Shown: piece after piece, positions 34,540 to 41,435 of the stretch
Layout of the letters: the number at the start of each line of letters is the position of its first letter
Numbering within the stretch: the first letter of the stretch is position 1
Assembly (NCBI RefSeq): GCF_030056575.1
Contig: NZ_JASHHX010000029.1
Coordinates: 1 to 41,435, forward strand
Length of the DNA: 41,435 bases
Source: Rhodoblastus sp. 17X3
Lineage (GTDB): Bacteria > Pseudomonadota > Alphaproteobacteria > Rhizobiales > Beijerinckiaceae
Reading direction: 5' to 3'
Translations under genes and position numbers: made by a program
Notes under the pieces: generated by a model
Database searches by the model: none
Seen by the model: the letters and a program-made list of their open reading frames with translations, nothing else
What the model was told of the DNA's origin: nothing

Positions 34540-35784
34540 ATGAACGCACGCCTGTCGCTGCCCAAGGAAAAGATCAAGGTTCTGCTGCTCGAAGGCATTC
34601 ATGAGAGCGCCGTCCAGCTGTTCCACGCCGCCGGCTACACCAATGTCACGCGGCTGACCAAGGCGCTGGATGGCGCGGAGCTGCGCGAAGCGCTGCAAGG
34701 CGTCCATATCGTCGGCATCCGCTCGCGCACCAAGCTGAAGGAAGAGGTGTTCGAAGCCGCCGACCGCTTGATCGCGGTGGGCTGTTTCTCGGTCGGCACC
34801 AATCAGGTGTCGCTGCCGTCCGCCCGGGTGCGCGGCATCCCCGTCTTCAACGCGCCATTCTCCAACACCCGCTCGGTGGCGGAACTGGTGATCGGCGAAA
34901 TCGTGATGCTGTTGCGCCGGATCTTCTCGCGCGCGGTCGCCGCGCATGAGGGCGGCTGGGACAAGAGCGCCACCGACAGCCTCGAGGTGCGCGGCAAGAC
35001 GCTCGGCATCGTCGGCTACGGCAATATCGGCAGTCAGCTGTCGACGCTCGCTGAAGCCATGGGCATGAAGGTGATCTATTTCGACATCATCGACAAATTG
35101 CGCCACGGCAACACCGAGTCCTGCGACACGCTGGACGAGTTGCTTGCGCAATCGGACGTGGTGAGCCTGCATGTGCCGGAGACGCCGCAGACCAAGAACA
35201 TGATGGGCGAGGCGCAGTTCGCCGCCATGAAGAAGGGCGCCTATTTCATCAACAACGCCCGCGGCACGGTGGTCGATATCGACGCGCTGGCGGCGGCGCT
35301 GAAGAGCAAGCACCTGCGCGGCGCGGCCGTGGACGTGTTCCCCAAGGAGCCGGCGGCCAATGGCGAGAAATTCGTCTCCCCGCTGCAGGGGCTGGAGAAT
35401 GTCATCATCACCCCGCATATCGGCGGCTCGACCGAAGAGGCGCAGGAGCGGATCGGTTCGGAAGTCGCGCGCAAGCTGATCGATTATTCCGACGTTGGCT
35501 CGACGCTGGGCGCGGTGAATTTCCCGCAGGTGCAATTGCCGCCGCGTCCGAACGGCACGCGCTACATGCACGTCCACCGCAACGTGCCCGGCATGATGGG
35601 CAAGCTGAACGACATCTTCTCGAAGCGCGGCATGAACATCGCGTCGCAGTTCCTGCAGACGGATGGCGAGGTCGGCTATGTCGTGATCGAGGCGGACGGC
35701 ACCCGCGAGGATTGCGAACAGGTGCTGGAGGAGATCCGCGAGCTGGAAGGCACCATCCGCGCCCGCATCATCTACGAGCGCTGA
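34540..35784 (+). CDS. serA: D-3-phosphoglycerate dehydrogenase
   Basis: First step of serine synthesis: oxidises 3-phosphoglycerate to 3-phosphohydroxypyruvate with NAD. The catalytic and cofactor parts are clear: GIVGYGNIGSQL (NAD loop), FINNARGTVVDI with the substrate-binding Arg, and IITPHIGGSTEEA with the catalytic His. The C-terminal 80 residues (RYMHVHRNVPGMMGKLNDIF onward) form an ACT domain for serine feedback. At 414 residues it is the E. coli-like type. GAGGAG precedes ATG 34540. Terminators flank it on both sides, so it is a single-gene unit. Confidence 0.96.
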   Translation: MNARLSLPKEKIKVLLLEGIHESAVQLFHAAGYTNVTRLTKALDGAELREALQGVHIVGIRSRTKLKEEVFEAADRLIAVGCFSVGTNQVSLPSARVRGIPVFNAPFSNTRSVAELVIGEIVMLLRRIFSRAVAAHEGGWDKSATDSLEVRGKTLGIVGYGNIGSQLSTLAEAMGMKVIYFDIIDKLRHGNTESCDTLDELLAQSDVVSLHVPETPQTKNMMGEAQFAAMKKGAYFINNARGTVVDIDALAAALKSKHLRGAAVDVFPKEPAANGEKFVSPLQGLENVIITPHIGGSTEEAQERIGSEVARKLIDYSDVGSTLGAVNFPQVQLPPRPNGTRYMHVHRNVPGMMGKLNDIFSKRGMNIASQFLQTDGEVGYVVIEADGTREDCEQVLEEIRELEGTIRARIIYER

Positions 35785-35804
35785 TCGGCCGCTGCCCACA
35801 AGGC

Positions 35805-35833
35805 AAAAGCGCCGTCGCGAGACGGCGCTTTTT
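35805..35833. terminator. bidirectional intrinsic terminator after serA
   Basis: AAAAGCGCCGTC and GACGGCGCTTTT form a perfect 12-pair stem with loop GCGA, followed by T. Read from the other strand it also ends in a T-run, so it can terminate both serA and the convergent helix-hairpin-helix gene. Confidence 0.8.
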
Positions 35834-35845
35834 CATTTCCTAAAC

Positions 35846-36154
35846 TTATTTCTGCTTGGCGATGATCTGGTCCTTGATGGCGTCATAGACGCCTTGCGGG
35901 ATGATCTTCTTCTGGACCAACTCATCCTTGCCCTTATAGGGGCGGCCGGCGACGATCGCCTTGGCGCGGACGTCGCCGACGCCCTTGAGCGCCTGCAGAT
36001 CGGCCAGGCTCGCGGAATTGATGTCGAGCAGGGCGGGCTTGGCGGGCGTGGCCGCCGCGGGGGCGGGCGCCGGCTTGGCCGGGGCCTCGGCCAATGCAGG
36101 CGCGGCCAGCGCGAAAAGGGCGGCGGCGGCGAAAGCGCGCAAAATCTTCTTCAT
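35846..36154 (-). CDS. small exported helix-hairpin-helix (ComEA-like) protein
   Basis: 102 residues with a signal peptide (to about residue 22, ALA), a Pro-Ala-Lys linker, and a ComEA-type helix-hairpin-helix domain: LLDINSASLADLQALKGVGDVRAKAIVAGRPYKGKDELV, then a second helix pair to the C-terminus. ComEA binds DNA in the periplasm during transformation; short forms like this, without other competence genes nearby, have unclear roles. It converges on serA and shares its terminator. Confidence 0.85.
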   Translation of the reverse strand: MKKILRAFAAAALFALAAPALAEAPAKPAPAPAAATPAKPALLDINSASLADLQALKGVGDVRAKAIVAGRPYKGKDELVQKKIIPQGVYDAIKDQIIAKQK

Positions 36155-36336
36155 GGCGATATACCTTCCCGTGAGGGCGAGTCAGCGGCGACAAAACAAC
36201 GCGCCGCCCGCCGAAGCTTCAACATTCGTCGCCCGCCGTCAACTTTGACGGCGAGGCGCAAAATTTTCCGCCGCGCGCTTGCCCGAGAGGCATGGGGCCA
36301 GTATGGTCCGCCCCCAATATCCGCCGAGTCGGACAT

Positions 36337-36411
36337 TGGGGCGTCGCCAAGCGGTAAGGCAGCGGATTTTGATTCCGCCATACGGAGGTTCGAATCCTCC
36401 CGCCCCAGCCA
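36337..36411 (+). tRNA. tRNA-Gln (anticodon UUG)
   Basis: Cloverleaf with acceptor TGGGGCG/CGCCCCA, D stem GCC/GGC, anticodon stem GCGGA/TCCGC with loop TTTTGAT (anticodon TTG), T stem GGAGG/CCTCC, discriminator G and encoded CCA. Length is 75 bases. The accessory region begins right after its 3' end, but no second copy of its 3' end is visible at the far side. Confidence 0.95.
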
Positions 36412-36696
36412 CACATTCCCTGGATCTGAGACGGACAGCGTACCAGCCGTAGACGCCCTCATTCCGTGGCCGTTTGCGGGGCGAGAATCGCCCTGGAGAC
36501 CAGAGACCGGCAAACTGGTGTCTTTGGCGGCGGAAAATGACGCCCGGTCTCTAACCTCGATTTTCCAATCTCCGGAATTTGCCGGTCGCCAAAGTCGAGA
36601 GCGGTTCGCATTTGGCGCAGACCGGTTCGCAATCGGGCCCACGACCCGGGTCGCCCGAGGGCGGACTGCGCCTGGACGTCAATGCGGATTGGTGGG
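36412..36696. repeat. cluster of inverted repeats between tRNA-Gln and the recombinase gene
   Basis: Three inverted pairs interleave within 95 bases: AGAGACCGG 36502-36510 with CCGGTCTCT 36544-36552, ACCGGCAAA 36506-36514 with TTTGCCGGT 36578-36586, and CTTTGGCG 36522-36529 with CGCCAAAG 36587-36594. No protein frame is convincing here. The cluster starts just past the recombinase stop and could be a recombinase binding or crossover site, or an RNA 3' structure. Confidence 0.5.
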
Positions 36697-38271
36697 TCAG
36701 GCGAACCCGAGCTGCTTTTCTTGCTCGGCCCAGACCATCGGCAGACCCCGGGCGAGCCGGGTGACGGTCAGATCGGCTGGCACTCGACCCTCAGTGATCG
36801 CCTCGATGATGCGCGGCGACAGATAGGCCAGCGGGGCCAGGAACCGGACATGACGCTCGGCCAGCTTCTCGCGTTCAGAGATCGTCCTGAAGTCGGTCGT
36901 TAGATCTGCGCTAATCGCATCGACCCATGCCCGCGACCGGGCGATCGCCGACAGCAGCGCCGATCGGGTCGCCTCATCCATCACGTCGCCGACCGATGGC
37001 GCATGCGCGACCCCTTTCTGCAACGACTGGTTTGGCGTGAACGGGATCGAAAGCATAGGAGTATCGTCCGGATCGCGCGCCGCGCCCACGGCATCGCAGT
37101 GGCGCAGGACGATTTCGATATGATCTTTGCCCACGATGGCCCGAGCGACGTGCTCCCGGATAAGCTCGCGATCGGATGCGGTGTGGTTCGCTGCGCTGGC
37201 TGCGCGTATGAAATTGGCGATCAGCAACTCGACATCGGGGGCAGAAACTCTGGCGACGGAGCCTACCTCCGCTTTCTGGCCCTGCAACAATGCATGCGAG
37301 ACATAGTAGCGGTAACGCACGCCGTTCTTGTTGGCGTGGGTCGGCGTCATGGGATTGTTGCGATTATCGAAGATGCGGCCGGTGAGCAACGAAGGCGATG
37401 ACGCTCTTATCGTCGATCGCTCGACGGTTTTTTCCATGAGCAGCGTCTGCGCCGCCTCGAACAAATCCCGTTCGAGAATCGGTTCATGCTCGCCTTGATG
37501 AACTTCGCCGCGATAAACGATCTCTCCGATATAGAACCGGTTCTTGAGGAGATGGGCGAGCGGGCCGACTCGGTAACAATCCGCCGCGACCGCTCGGCCG
37601 TTGGTCAATTGCCGCGGCTTCGGCTTGAGGCCTTCCGCATTGAGTGAGGCGGCGAGCGCGCTGAGAGACCCGATCGCAAGGTAGTTCTTGAAAATCTTGC
37701 GGACGAGGTCAGCTTCGTCCGGCACGACCTGCAACTTTTTGTCGACGCTGCGGTAGCCGAGCGGGACCGGTCCTCCGACCCAAATACCCTTGCGTTTGGA
37801 AGCCGCGATCTTGTCCCGCACGCGCTCGCCAATGACCTCCCGCTCGAACTGGGCGAAGGACAGCAGCACGTTCAGGGTCAGGCGGCCCATGCTCGATGTC
37901 GTGTTAAACGATTGGGTGACCGAGACGAACGACACATCGTGCTCGTCGAACAGTTCAACCAGCTTTGCGAAGTCGGCGAGAGACCGGGTGAGACGGTCGA
38001 CTTTATACACCACGATGATGTCGATTTTCCTGGCGCGAACCTGGTCGAGCAAGAACTGCAGGGCAGGGCGGTCTAGCGAGGCGCCGGACAGGCCGCCGTC
38101 GTCAAAGTGGGCGGGAACCAACATCCAGCCTTCATGCGCCTGGCTCTTGATATAGGCTTCACAGGCTTCGCGCTGGGCGTCGAGCGAATTGAAGGCCAGA
38201 TCGAGATTATGCTCGGTCGACTTGCGCGTGTAGATCGCGCAGCGCTGGTGTTTTGGCGCGGCCTGCTTCAT
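36697..38271 (-). CDS. large serine recombinase
   Basis: Site-specific DNA recombinase of the large serine (resolvase/invertase) type, 524 residues. The catalytic N-terminal domain has CAIYTRKSTEHN with Tyr14, Arg16 and nucleophile Ser18, then GLSGASLDRPALQFLL and VYKVDRLTRSLADF. A recombinase domain follows (GGPVPLGYRSVDKKLQVVP, then YIGEIVYRGEVHQGEH). The segment that is normally a zinc ribbon is recognisable (LLTGRIFDNRNNPMTPTHANK, VRYRYYVS) but its cysteines are gone. The C-terminal helical region runs from about 380. Its start overlaps the DUF2924 stop by ATGA. This class usually integrates or excises phage or mobile DNA. Confidence 0.93.
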   Translation of the reverse strand: MKQAAPKHQRCAIYTRKSTEHNLDLAFNSLDAQREACEAYIKSQAHEGWMLVPAHFDDGGLSGASLDRPALQFLLDQVRARKIDIIVVYKVDRLTRSLADFAKLVELFDEHDVSFVSVTQSFNTTSSMGRLTLNVLLSFAQFEREVIGERVRDKIAASKRKGIWVGGPVPLGYRSVDKKLQVVPDEADLVRKIFKNYLAIGSLSALAASLNAEGLKPKPRQLTNGRAVAADCYRVGPLAHLLKNRFYIGEIVYRGEVHQGEHEPILERDLFEAAQTLLMEKTVERSTIRASSPSLLTGRIFDNRNNPMTPTHANKNGVRYRYYVSHALLQGQKAEVGSVARVSAPDVELLIANFIRAASAANHTASDRELIREHVARAIVGKDHIEIVLRHCDAVGAARDPDDTPMLSIPFTPNQSLQKGVAHAPSVGDVMDEATRSALLSAIARSRAWVDAISADLTTDFRTISEREKLAERHVRFLAPLAYLSPRIIEAITEGRVPADLTVTRLARGLPMVWAEQEKQLGFA

Positions 38272-38831
38272 GGCGCGCGCTCCGAGGTCGAACCTGCCCG
38301 CACAGAAGAACGACGCCCGCCTGCACGGGCAGATGCCGTCTGAACGCCTGACGATCCGCCCTCGTCTGGCTGCGTGGGCTCCTTCTTAGACCGGAGACCG
38401 AAAAACCGTGGTCCGTTCCAGCTCGTGCCCGTGATCTTTTTCGCGATGGTCGAGAGACTGTCGAAGTTGTGCCCTTGCCAGCAGAACCCGCCTGGGACGA
38501 CAAGCACCTCGTGGACGACGCCCTGATACTCCCGAATGATGACCGAGCCTACCTTGACCTGCCGCGGCGCCTCGACGCCCGGCCTGCCTAAACAGCGAAG
38601 CAGCCGGGCCGTCGATGCGCCCATGTCGCTCAGTGCTGCTGCCTGCAGTCGGTACGAGATCGCCCGCGCCAGCAGGTCCCTCGAAAACGCGGCGGGCGGA
38701 TCCGAAGCAAACGTCTTCCGCCAGTAACTTCGCAGTTGTTCGATGTTCATGGCGCCGATGCTGGCGAGCGTCCCCGCGAGCGGTTCAGCCGACGCGGGCG
38801 TCGGCTGAACCATACTTGTCTTGCGCGCCAT
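38268..38831 (-). CDS. DUF2924 domain protein
   Basis: 187 residues. The core matches DUF2924 as I know it: LRSYWRKTFASDPPAAFSRDLLARAISYRLQ, then GSVIIREYQGVVHEVLVVPGGFCWQG, and SLSTIAKKITGTSWNGPRFFGL. The last segment, with its SLS-x-IA-x-x-ITGT-x-W-x-G pattern, resembles the RAMA-type fold found with DNA modification enzymes; that link is my inference. The open frame extends to 39101, but ATG 38831 gives the typical MARK start and avoids overlap with the DUF3489 gene. Its stop overlaps the recombinase ATG, so the two are translationally coupled. Likely a DNA-binding partner of the recombinase; function not established. Confidence 0.85.
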   Translation of the reverse strand: MARKTSMVQPTPASAEPLAGTLASIGAMNIEQLRSYWRKTFASDPPAAFSRDLLARAISYRLQAAALSDMGASTARLLRCLGRPGVEAPRQVKVGSVIIREYQGVVHEVLVVPGGFCWQGHNFDSLSTIAKKITGTSWNGPRFFGLRSKKEPTQPDEGGSSGVQTASARAGGRRSSVRAGSTSERAP

Positions 38832-38833
38832 GA

Positions 38834-39424
38834 TCAGGCCGCCGCAGCAACTAGCGTGGCGACGATCCGGTAGACCGAGGCCGATCCGTCTTCGCGTGTC
38901 CGCTTGATCGAAAAGCCGCGCTTGCGAAGTCCCGTCAGCGCGGCGCGCGTGGTATGAGGAAGCCAACCGGTGGCTTCGACCAACGCGTCCAGGGTTACGC
39001 CCGTGCTGGCGCTGAGCATCTCGATCAGCTGCGCCTGTTTGCTTCCAGCTCGGGGGGCGTTCCGGTCGTCCGCCACCTTGAGAGAGCGATCGACCGGCCA
39101 CTCCTTCGCCGTTGAGACGTTCTCCCCCGCCGGCCGCTGGTCCGTCGGACGCGGCGCCTTCGACGCTGCATCCACATCCGCCCCGATTGCATTGCGGCCG
39201 GCGCGCGTGATCACTAGACTGATCGGACGATCGTCCTCGTCTTTGCGCCAGATAGGCATGCCGGATTTGGATCGGACCTCCCGCATCAGCTTGCGAGTGA
39301 CCAGGCTCGATCCGACTTTCGAGGCGACCGCCTTGTTCATCTTCGCCGGCATGATTGCGATCCCGTCGTCACGCGCGGCCGCCGCCGACAGCACGATCAG
39401 CTGGGTTTCCGTGAGTTTGGCCAT
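38834..39424 (-). CDS. DUF3489 domain protein (winged-helix-like)
   Basis: 196 residues. The C-terminal part (SKQAQLIEMLSASTGVTLDALVEATGWLPHTTRAAL, then GLRKRGFSIKRTREDG, VYRI) is the DUF3489 winged-helix pattern and should bind DNA. The N-terminal part (KLTETQLIVLSAAAARDDG) is also helix-turn-helix-like; a Lys/Pro-rich linker joins the two. ATG 39424 is fixed by GAGGAGAA seven bases upstream. It ends two bases before DUF2924 begins and opens the three-gene cassette. It may control the cassette through the inverted repeat just upstream, or direct the recombinase; neither is shown. Confidence 0.87.
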   Translation of the reverse strand: MAKLTETQLIVLSAAAARDDGIAIMPAKMNKAVASKVGSSLVTRKLMREVRSKSGMPIWRKDEDDRPISLVITRAGRNAIGADVDAASKAPRPTDQRPAGENVSTAKEWPVDRSLKVADDRNAPRAGSKQAQLIEMLSASTGVTLDALVEATGWLPHTTRAALTGLRKRGFSIKRTREDGSASVYRIVATLVAAAA

Positions 39425-39443
39425 GATGTTCTCCTCGTCTAGC

Positions 39444-39459
39444 GACAACGTCCGTTGTC
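39444..39459 (-). promoter_or_regulatory. perfect inverted repeat upstream of DUF3489 (candidate operator)
   Basis: GACAACG and CGTTGTC flank a two-base centre, 20 bases before the DUF3489 start codon and just upstream of its ribosome binding site. Size and symmetry suit a dimeric repressor site. Confidence 0.4.
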
Positions 39460-39661
39460 ACCAGCACGACCCCGCATTGGCCTCAGGCCGGCGGGGCAGG
39501 AGCGCCTCATGGCGGCGCGCGCCCACACTACCGCTCTGTTCGCGGCCGAAGTCCAGTCGGCTCTTGCGGGGCGTTTCAAGGCTGCTTTGCGGCGGGAAAA
39601 GCCACAACGATAGAGTCATCACTTCGTGCCAGCTAATGACCCGGCTATGGGGAAAAAGTAA

Positions 39662-39714
39662 CAGCAGCCCTCCGAAGGCAGAGGTCAGGGGTTCGAATCC
39701 CTTCGTGTGCGCCA
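39662..39714 (+). pseudogene. 3' fragment of a tRNA-Arg (CCG) gene
   Basis: The sequence from the anticodon stem onward reads as a tRNA 3' half: loop CTCCGAA (anticodon CCG), stem GGCAG, variable loop AGGTC, T arm AGGGG-TTCGAAT-CCCTT, acceptor strand CGTGTGC, discriminator G, CCA. The expected 5' half (acceptor GCACACG and a D arm) is absent; upstream bases do not fold. Position 28 is A where T is needed to pair with A42, so good match begins around 39667, inside the anticodon stem. Fragments of this kind are left as attachment sites of integrative elements. The 39425-39661 stretch holds nothing else except the operator-like repeat. Confidence 0.75.
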
Positions 39715-39919
39715 TTAAAGTCAAATAGTTAGCTGAAAGAATGCGGGACCGTGCCGAGGCTTAGCTAGCAGATAGCTGGCAGCAGCGCGGTTTTCGAGCC
39801 TCACCGGATGCGCGTAAAGCCGGAGCGCCTCTCTAACATGACCATTGCCCCTCGGGGGGATTCATTGAACCGCTTTGATTGACACCGGATCCGATTGTCC
39901 GAAGGGCCGCTTTGGAAGG

Positions 39920-41435
39920 GATTGTGTTGAAAAACTCCGCTTGAGAGCGGCGCGGCATCCTGATTCACTTCTTCTGGCGACAGGGGATTCGGTCGATGAT
40001 GGGCGAGCGGACAGTGATGCAGGAGGCTCTGTTTTACGGCTTCAGCCTGGAGCGCCATGTCCCGAGCGAACATATGCTGCGCAAGATCGATCGCTTCGTC
40101 GATCTAACTGGCCTTCGAGCGGAGCTTGAGCCTTATTACAGCAGTGTTGGCCGTCCCTCGATCGATCCGGAGTTGATGATCCGGATGCTGCTGGTGGGCT
40201 ATTGCTACGGCGTCCGTTCCGAGCGGCGGCTGTGTGACGAAGTTCACCTCAATCTGGCCTATCGCTGGTTCTGCCGATTGGGCCTCGACGGCGACGTTCC
40301 GGATCACTCGACCTTTTCCAAAAACCGTCATGGCCGTTTCCGCGACAGCGATCTTTTGCGTCGCCTGTTCGAAACGGTAGTGGCGCGCTGCATGAGCGAG
40401 GGGGTGGTAGGCGGCGAAGCCTTCGCCGTCGACGGCAGCATCATCGTCGCCGACGCTCACCGTCAACGCGGCGTGGCGAACTCCAGCGCCTTGGAGCCGG
40501 ACTCGAACCGCGCGGTCACAGAATATCTGTCCGTCCTCGATGACGCGGCCTTCGGTGGCGCGACGCCGGTCGAGCCAAAGTTCGTCTCGCCCACCGATCC
40601 GGCGGCGCGCTGGACCGCGGCGCGCGGCGGGCCCGCCGTTTACGCCTATGCCGACAATTATCTGATCGACCTCAAACACGCGGTGATCATGGACGTTGAG
40701 GCCACCACCGCCGTGCGTCAGGCGGAAGTTGCGGCCGCCAAGACGATGATTGAGCGAACCGCAAACCGGCTTGAAGTTACGCCTTCGCGTTTGGCGGCGG
40801 ATACCGGCTACGGCTCGGCCGAAATGCTCGCCTGGCTGGTAGGTGAGCGCGGGATCGAGCCGCACATTCCGGTGTTCGACAAATCGGAGCGCACAGACGG
40901 GACCTTTTCACGCGCCGAGTTCGCGTACGACAAACAAAGCGATGTCTATGTCTGCCCGGCCGGAAAGCGGCTGCAAAAATACCGGCGCGCGTTCACCACG
41001 CCGCGGATCGGCGTAGATAAGGACAACATGATCCGCTACCGCGCCAGCAAGCTCGACTGCGACGCCTGTGCGCTGAAAGCCAAATGCTGCCCGAACACTC
41101 CGGCGCGCAAAATCCCGCGCTCCATCCATGAAGCCGCTCGCGATGTGGCGCGCGCCATCGCCAAGACAGAGGCCTACATCGTCTCACGCCGAGAGCGAAA
41201 GAAGGTCGAGATGCTGTTCGCACACCTCAAACGCATCCTCCGCCTTGATCGACTGCGGCTTCGCGGCCCCTGGCGCGCACGCGATGAGTTCCTACTCGCA
41301 GCGAGCGCCCAGAATTTGCGGAAAATGGCCAAGCTGATCCCCGCACAGGCGCCAATCATGGCCGCATGAGGCGCCAGGAGCCTCATCAACCTTCGCAGCA
41401 ATCGCCATTGATCGCTCCCAACGCCAGACAGAGGT
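39920..41435 (+). mobile_element. IS1182-type insertion sequence (right end beyond window)
   Basis: The transposase gene fills this stretch. The left end is probably near GATTGTGTTGAAAAACTCC at 39920-39938, a terminal sequence of a kind I associate with this family. The matching inverted copy is not seen by 41435, so the right end is likely just outside. No target duplication can be checked. Between 39715 and 39919 I see no gene. Confidence 0.7.
39996..41369 (+). CDS. IS1182-family transposase (DDE type)
   Basis: 457 residues, apparently intact. The N-terminal part (RKIDRFVDLTGL, GRPSIDPELMIRMLLVGYCYGVRSERRL, DHSTFSKNRHGRF) is the typical IS5/IS1182 DNA-binding region. Catalytic acids are Asp146 (AFAVDGSIIVADAH), Asp269 (LAADTGYGSAEML) and Glu405 (RRERKKVEMLFAHLKRI). 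A cysteine cluster at 355-365 (CDACALKAKC) is also typical. Two ATG codons in a row open the frame; a third at 40017 (MQEALFYGF) may be the real start. The stop is TGA at 41367. Likely able to transpose itself if the ends are complete. Confidence 0.92.
   Translation: MMGERTVMQEALFYGFSLERHVPSEHMLRKIDRFVDLTGLRAELEPYYSSVGRPSIDPELMIRMLLVGYCYGVRSERRLCDEVHLNLAYRWFCRLGLDGDVPDHSTFSKNRHGRFRDSDLLRRLFETVVARCMSEGVVGGEAFAVDGSIIVADAHRQRGVANSSALEPDSNRAVTEYLSVLDDAAFGGATPVEPKFVSPTDPAARWTAARGGPAVYAYADNYLIDLKHAVIMDVEATTAVRQAEVAAAKTMIERTANRLEVTPSRLAADTGYGSAEMLAWLVGERGIEPHIPVFDKSERTDGTFSRAEFAYDKQSDVYVCPAGKRLQKYRRAFTTPRIGVDKDNMIRYRASKLDCDACALKAKCCPNTPARKIPRSIHEAARDVARAIAKTEAYIVSRRERKKVEMLFAHLKRILRLDRLRLRGPWRARDEFLLAASAQNLRKMAKLIPAQAPIMAA

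Larger units (their letters stand above)
36412..39661. mobile_element. accessory segment carrying the DUF3489-DUF2924-recombinase cassette
   Basis: The segment from the end of tRNA-Gln to the orphan tRNA-Arg fragment holds only the three-gene minus-strand cassette and inverted repeats. Left and right limits are inferred from the tRNA genes; no matching direct repeats that would prove attachment sites were found by eye. Confidence 0.35.

Noticed and set aside
36337-36411. tRNA-Gln 3' end as attachment site of the recombinase cassette
   Set aside because: No second copy of the tRNA-Gln 3' end is seen at the other side of the cassette; only the generic T-arm words recur in the tRNA-Arg fragment.
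38832-39101. N-terminal extension of the DUF2924 frame
   Set aside because: It lies within the DUF3489 coding region in another frame, and ATG 38831 gives the expected start.
39662-39714. Intact tRNA-Arg gene
   Set aside because: The upstream bases cannot form the acceptor 5' strand or a D arm, and the anticodon stem has an A-A mismatch.

Overview
The window is high-GC (about two thirds G+C) chromosomal DNA from an alphaproteobacterium, most likely of the Hyphomicrobiales (Rhizobiales). I infer this from gene content and style: a YGRPG-repeat exported protein with a C-terminal CWYYTDPSRRxGFWDxC-type tail, a split CcdA plus exported-thioredoxin pair, and a DUF3489-DUF2924-large serine recombinase cassette, all common in that order. 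I cannot name the genus from sequence alone.

Layout. (1) 1-3374: the tail of an unidentified gene, an exported thioredoxin overlapping a CcdA-type electron transporter, an O-methyltransferase, then a minus-strand run of cytochrome c, GtrA-like protein and TspO. (2) 3375-7922: carB behind a leader with several strong hairpins, then greA with its own terminator. (3) 8039-28443: a surface-glycan locus. It holds a membrane acyltransferase, an NAD-dependent epimerase, two GT2 enzymes, a methyltransferase-GT2 fusion, a RgpF-like glycosyltransferase, a GT4 enzyme and a small methyltransferase. A minus-strand AlgX/AlgJ-like plus MBOAT pair (O-acetylation) and a plus-strand pair made of an unknown 307-residue protein and an RTX-like repeat protein sit inside it. 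Many neighbours overlap by ATGA, so they are probably co-translated. (4) 28508-36411: metabolic and small genes: an atypical pyruvate kinase, a CAD-type alcohol dehydrogenase, a cysteine hydrolase, two exported small proteins, a tRNA with CAU anticodon, msrB, panD, serA, a helix-hairpin-helix protein and tRNA-Gln. (5) 36412-41435: an accessory region with the recombinase cassette, an orphan 3' fragment of a tRNA-Arg gene, and an IS1182-type insertion sequence that runs to or past the window edge.

How the genes work together. The glycan locus should supply, methylate, assemble and acetylate a cell-surface or secreted polysaccharide. No polymerase, flippase or ABC export pair is visible, so export must be encoded elsewhere. 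The RTX-like protein has no signal peptide and no type I secretion genes nearby. The recombinase cassette is translationally coupled (DUF3489, 2-nt gap, DUF2924, ATGA overlap, recombinase), which suggests the two DUF proteins act with the recombinase.

The best leads for something undescribed are the DUF3489-DUF2924-recombinase cassette with its leader inverted repeat and flanking inverted repeats, the structured carB leader, and the 65-residue modular repeat protein with its unknown partner. All functional calls come from reading the sequence; no database search was run.
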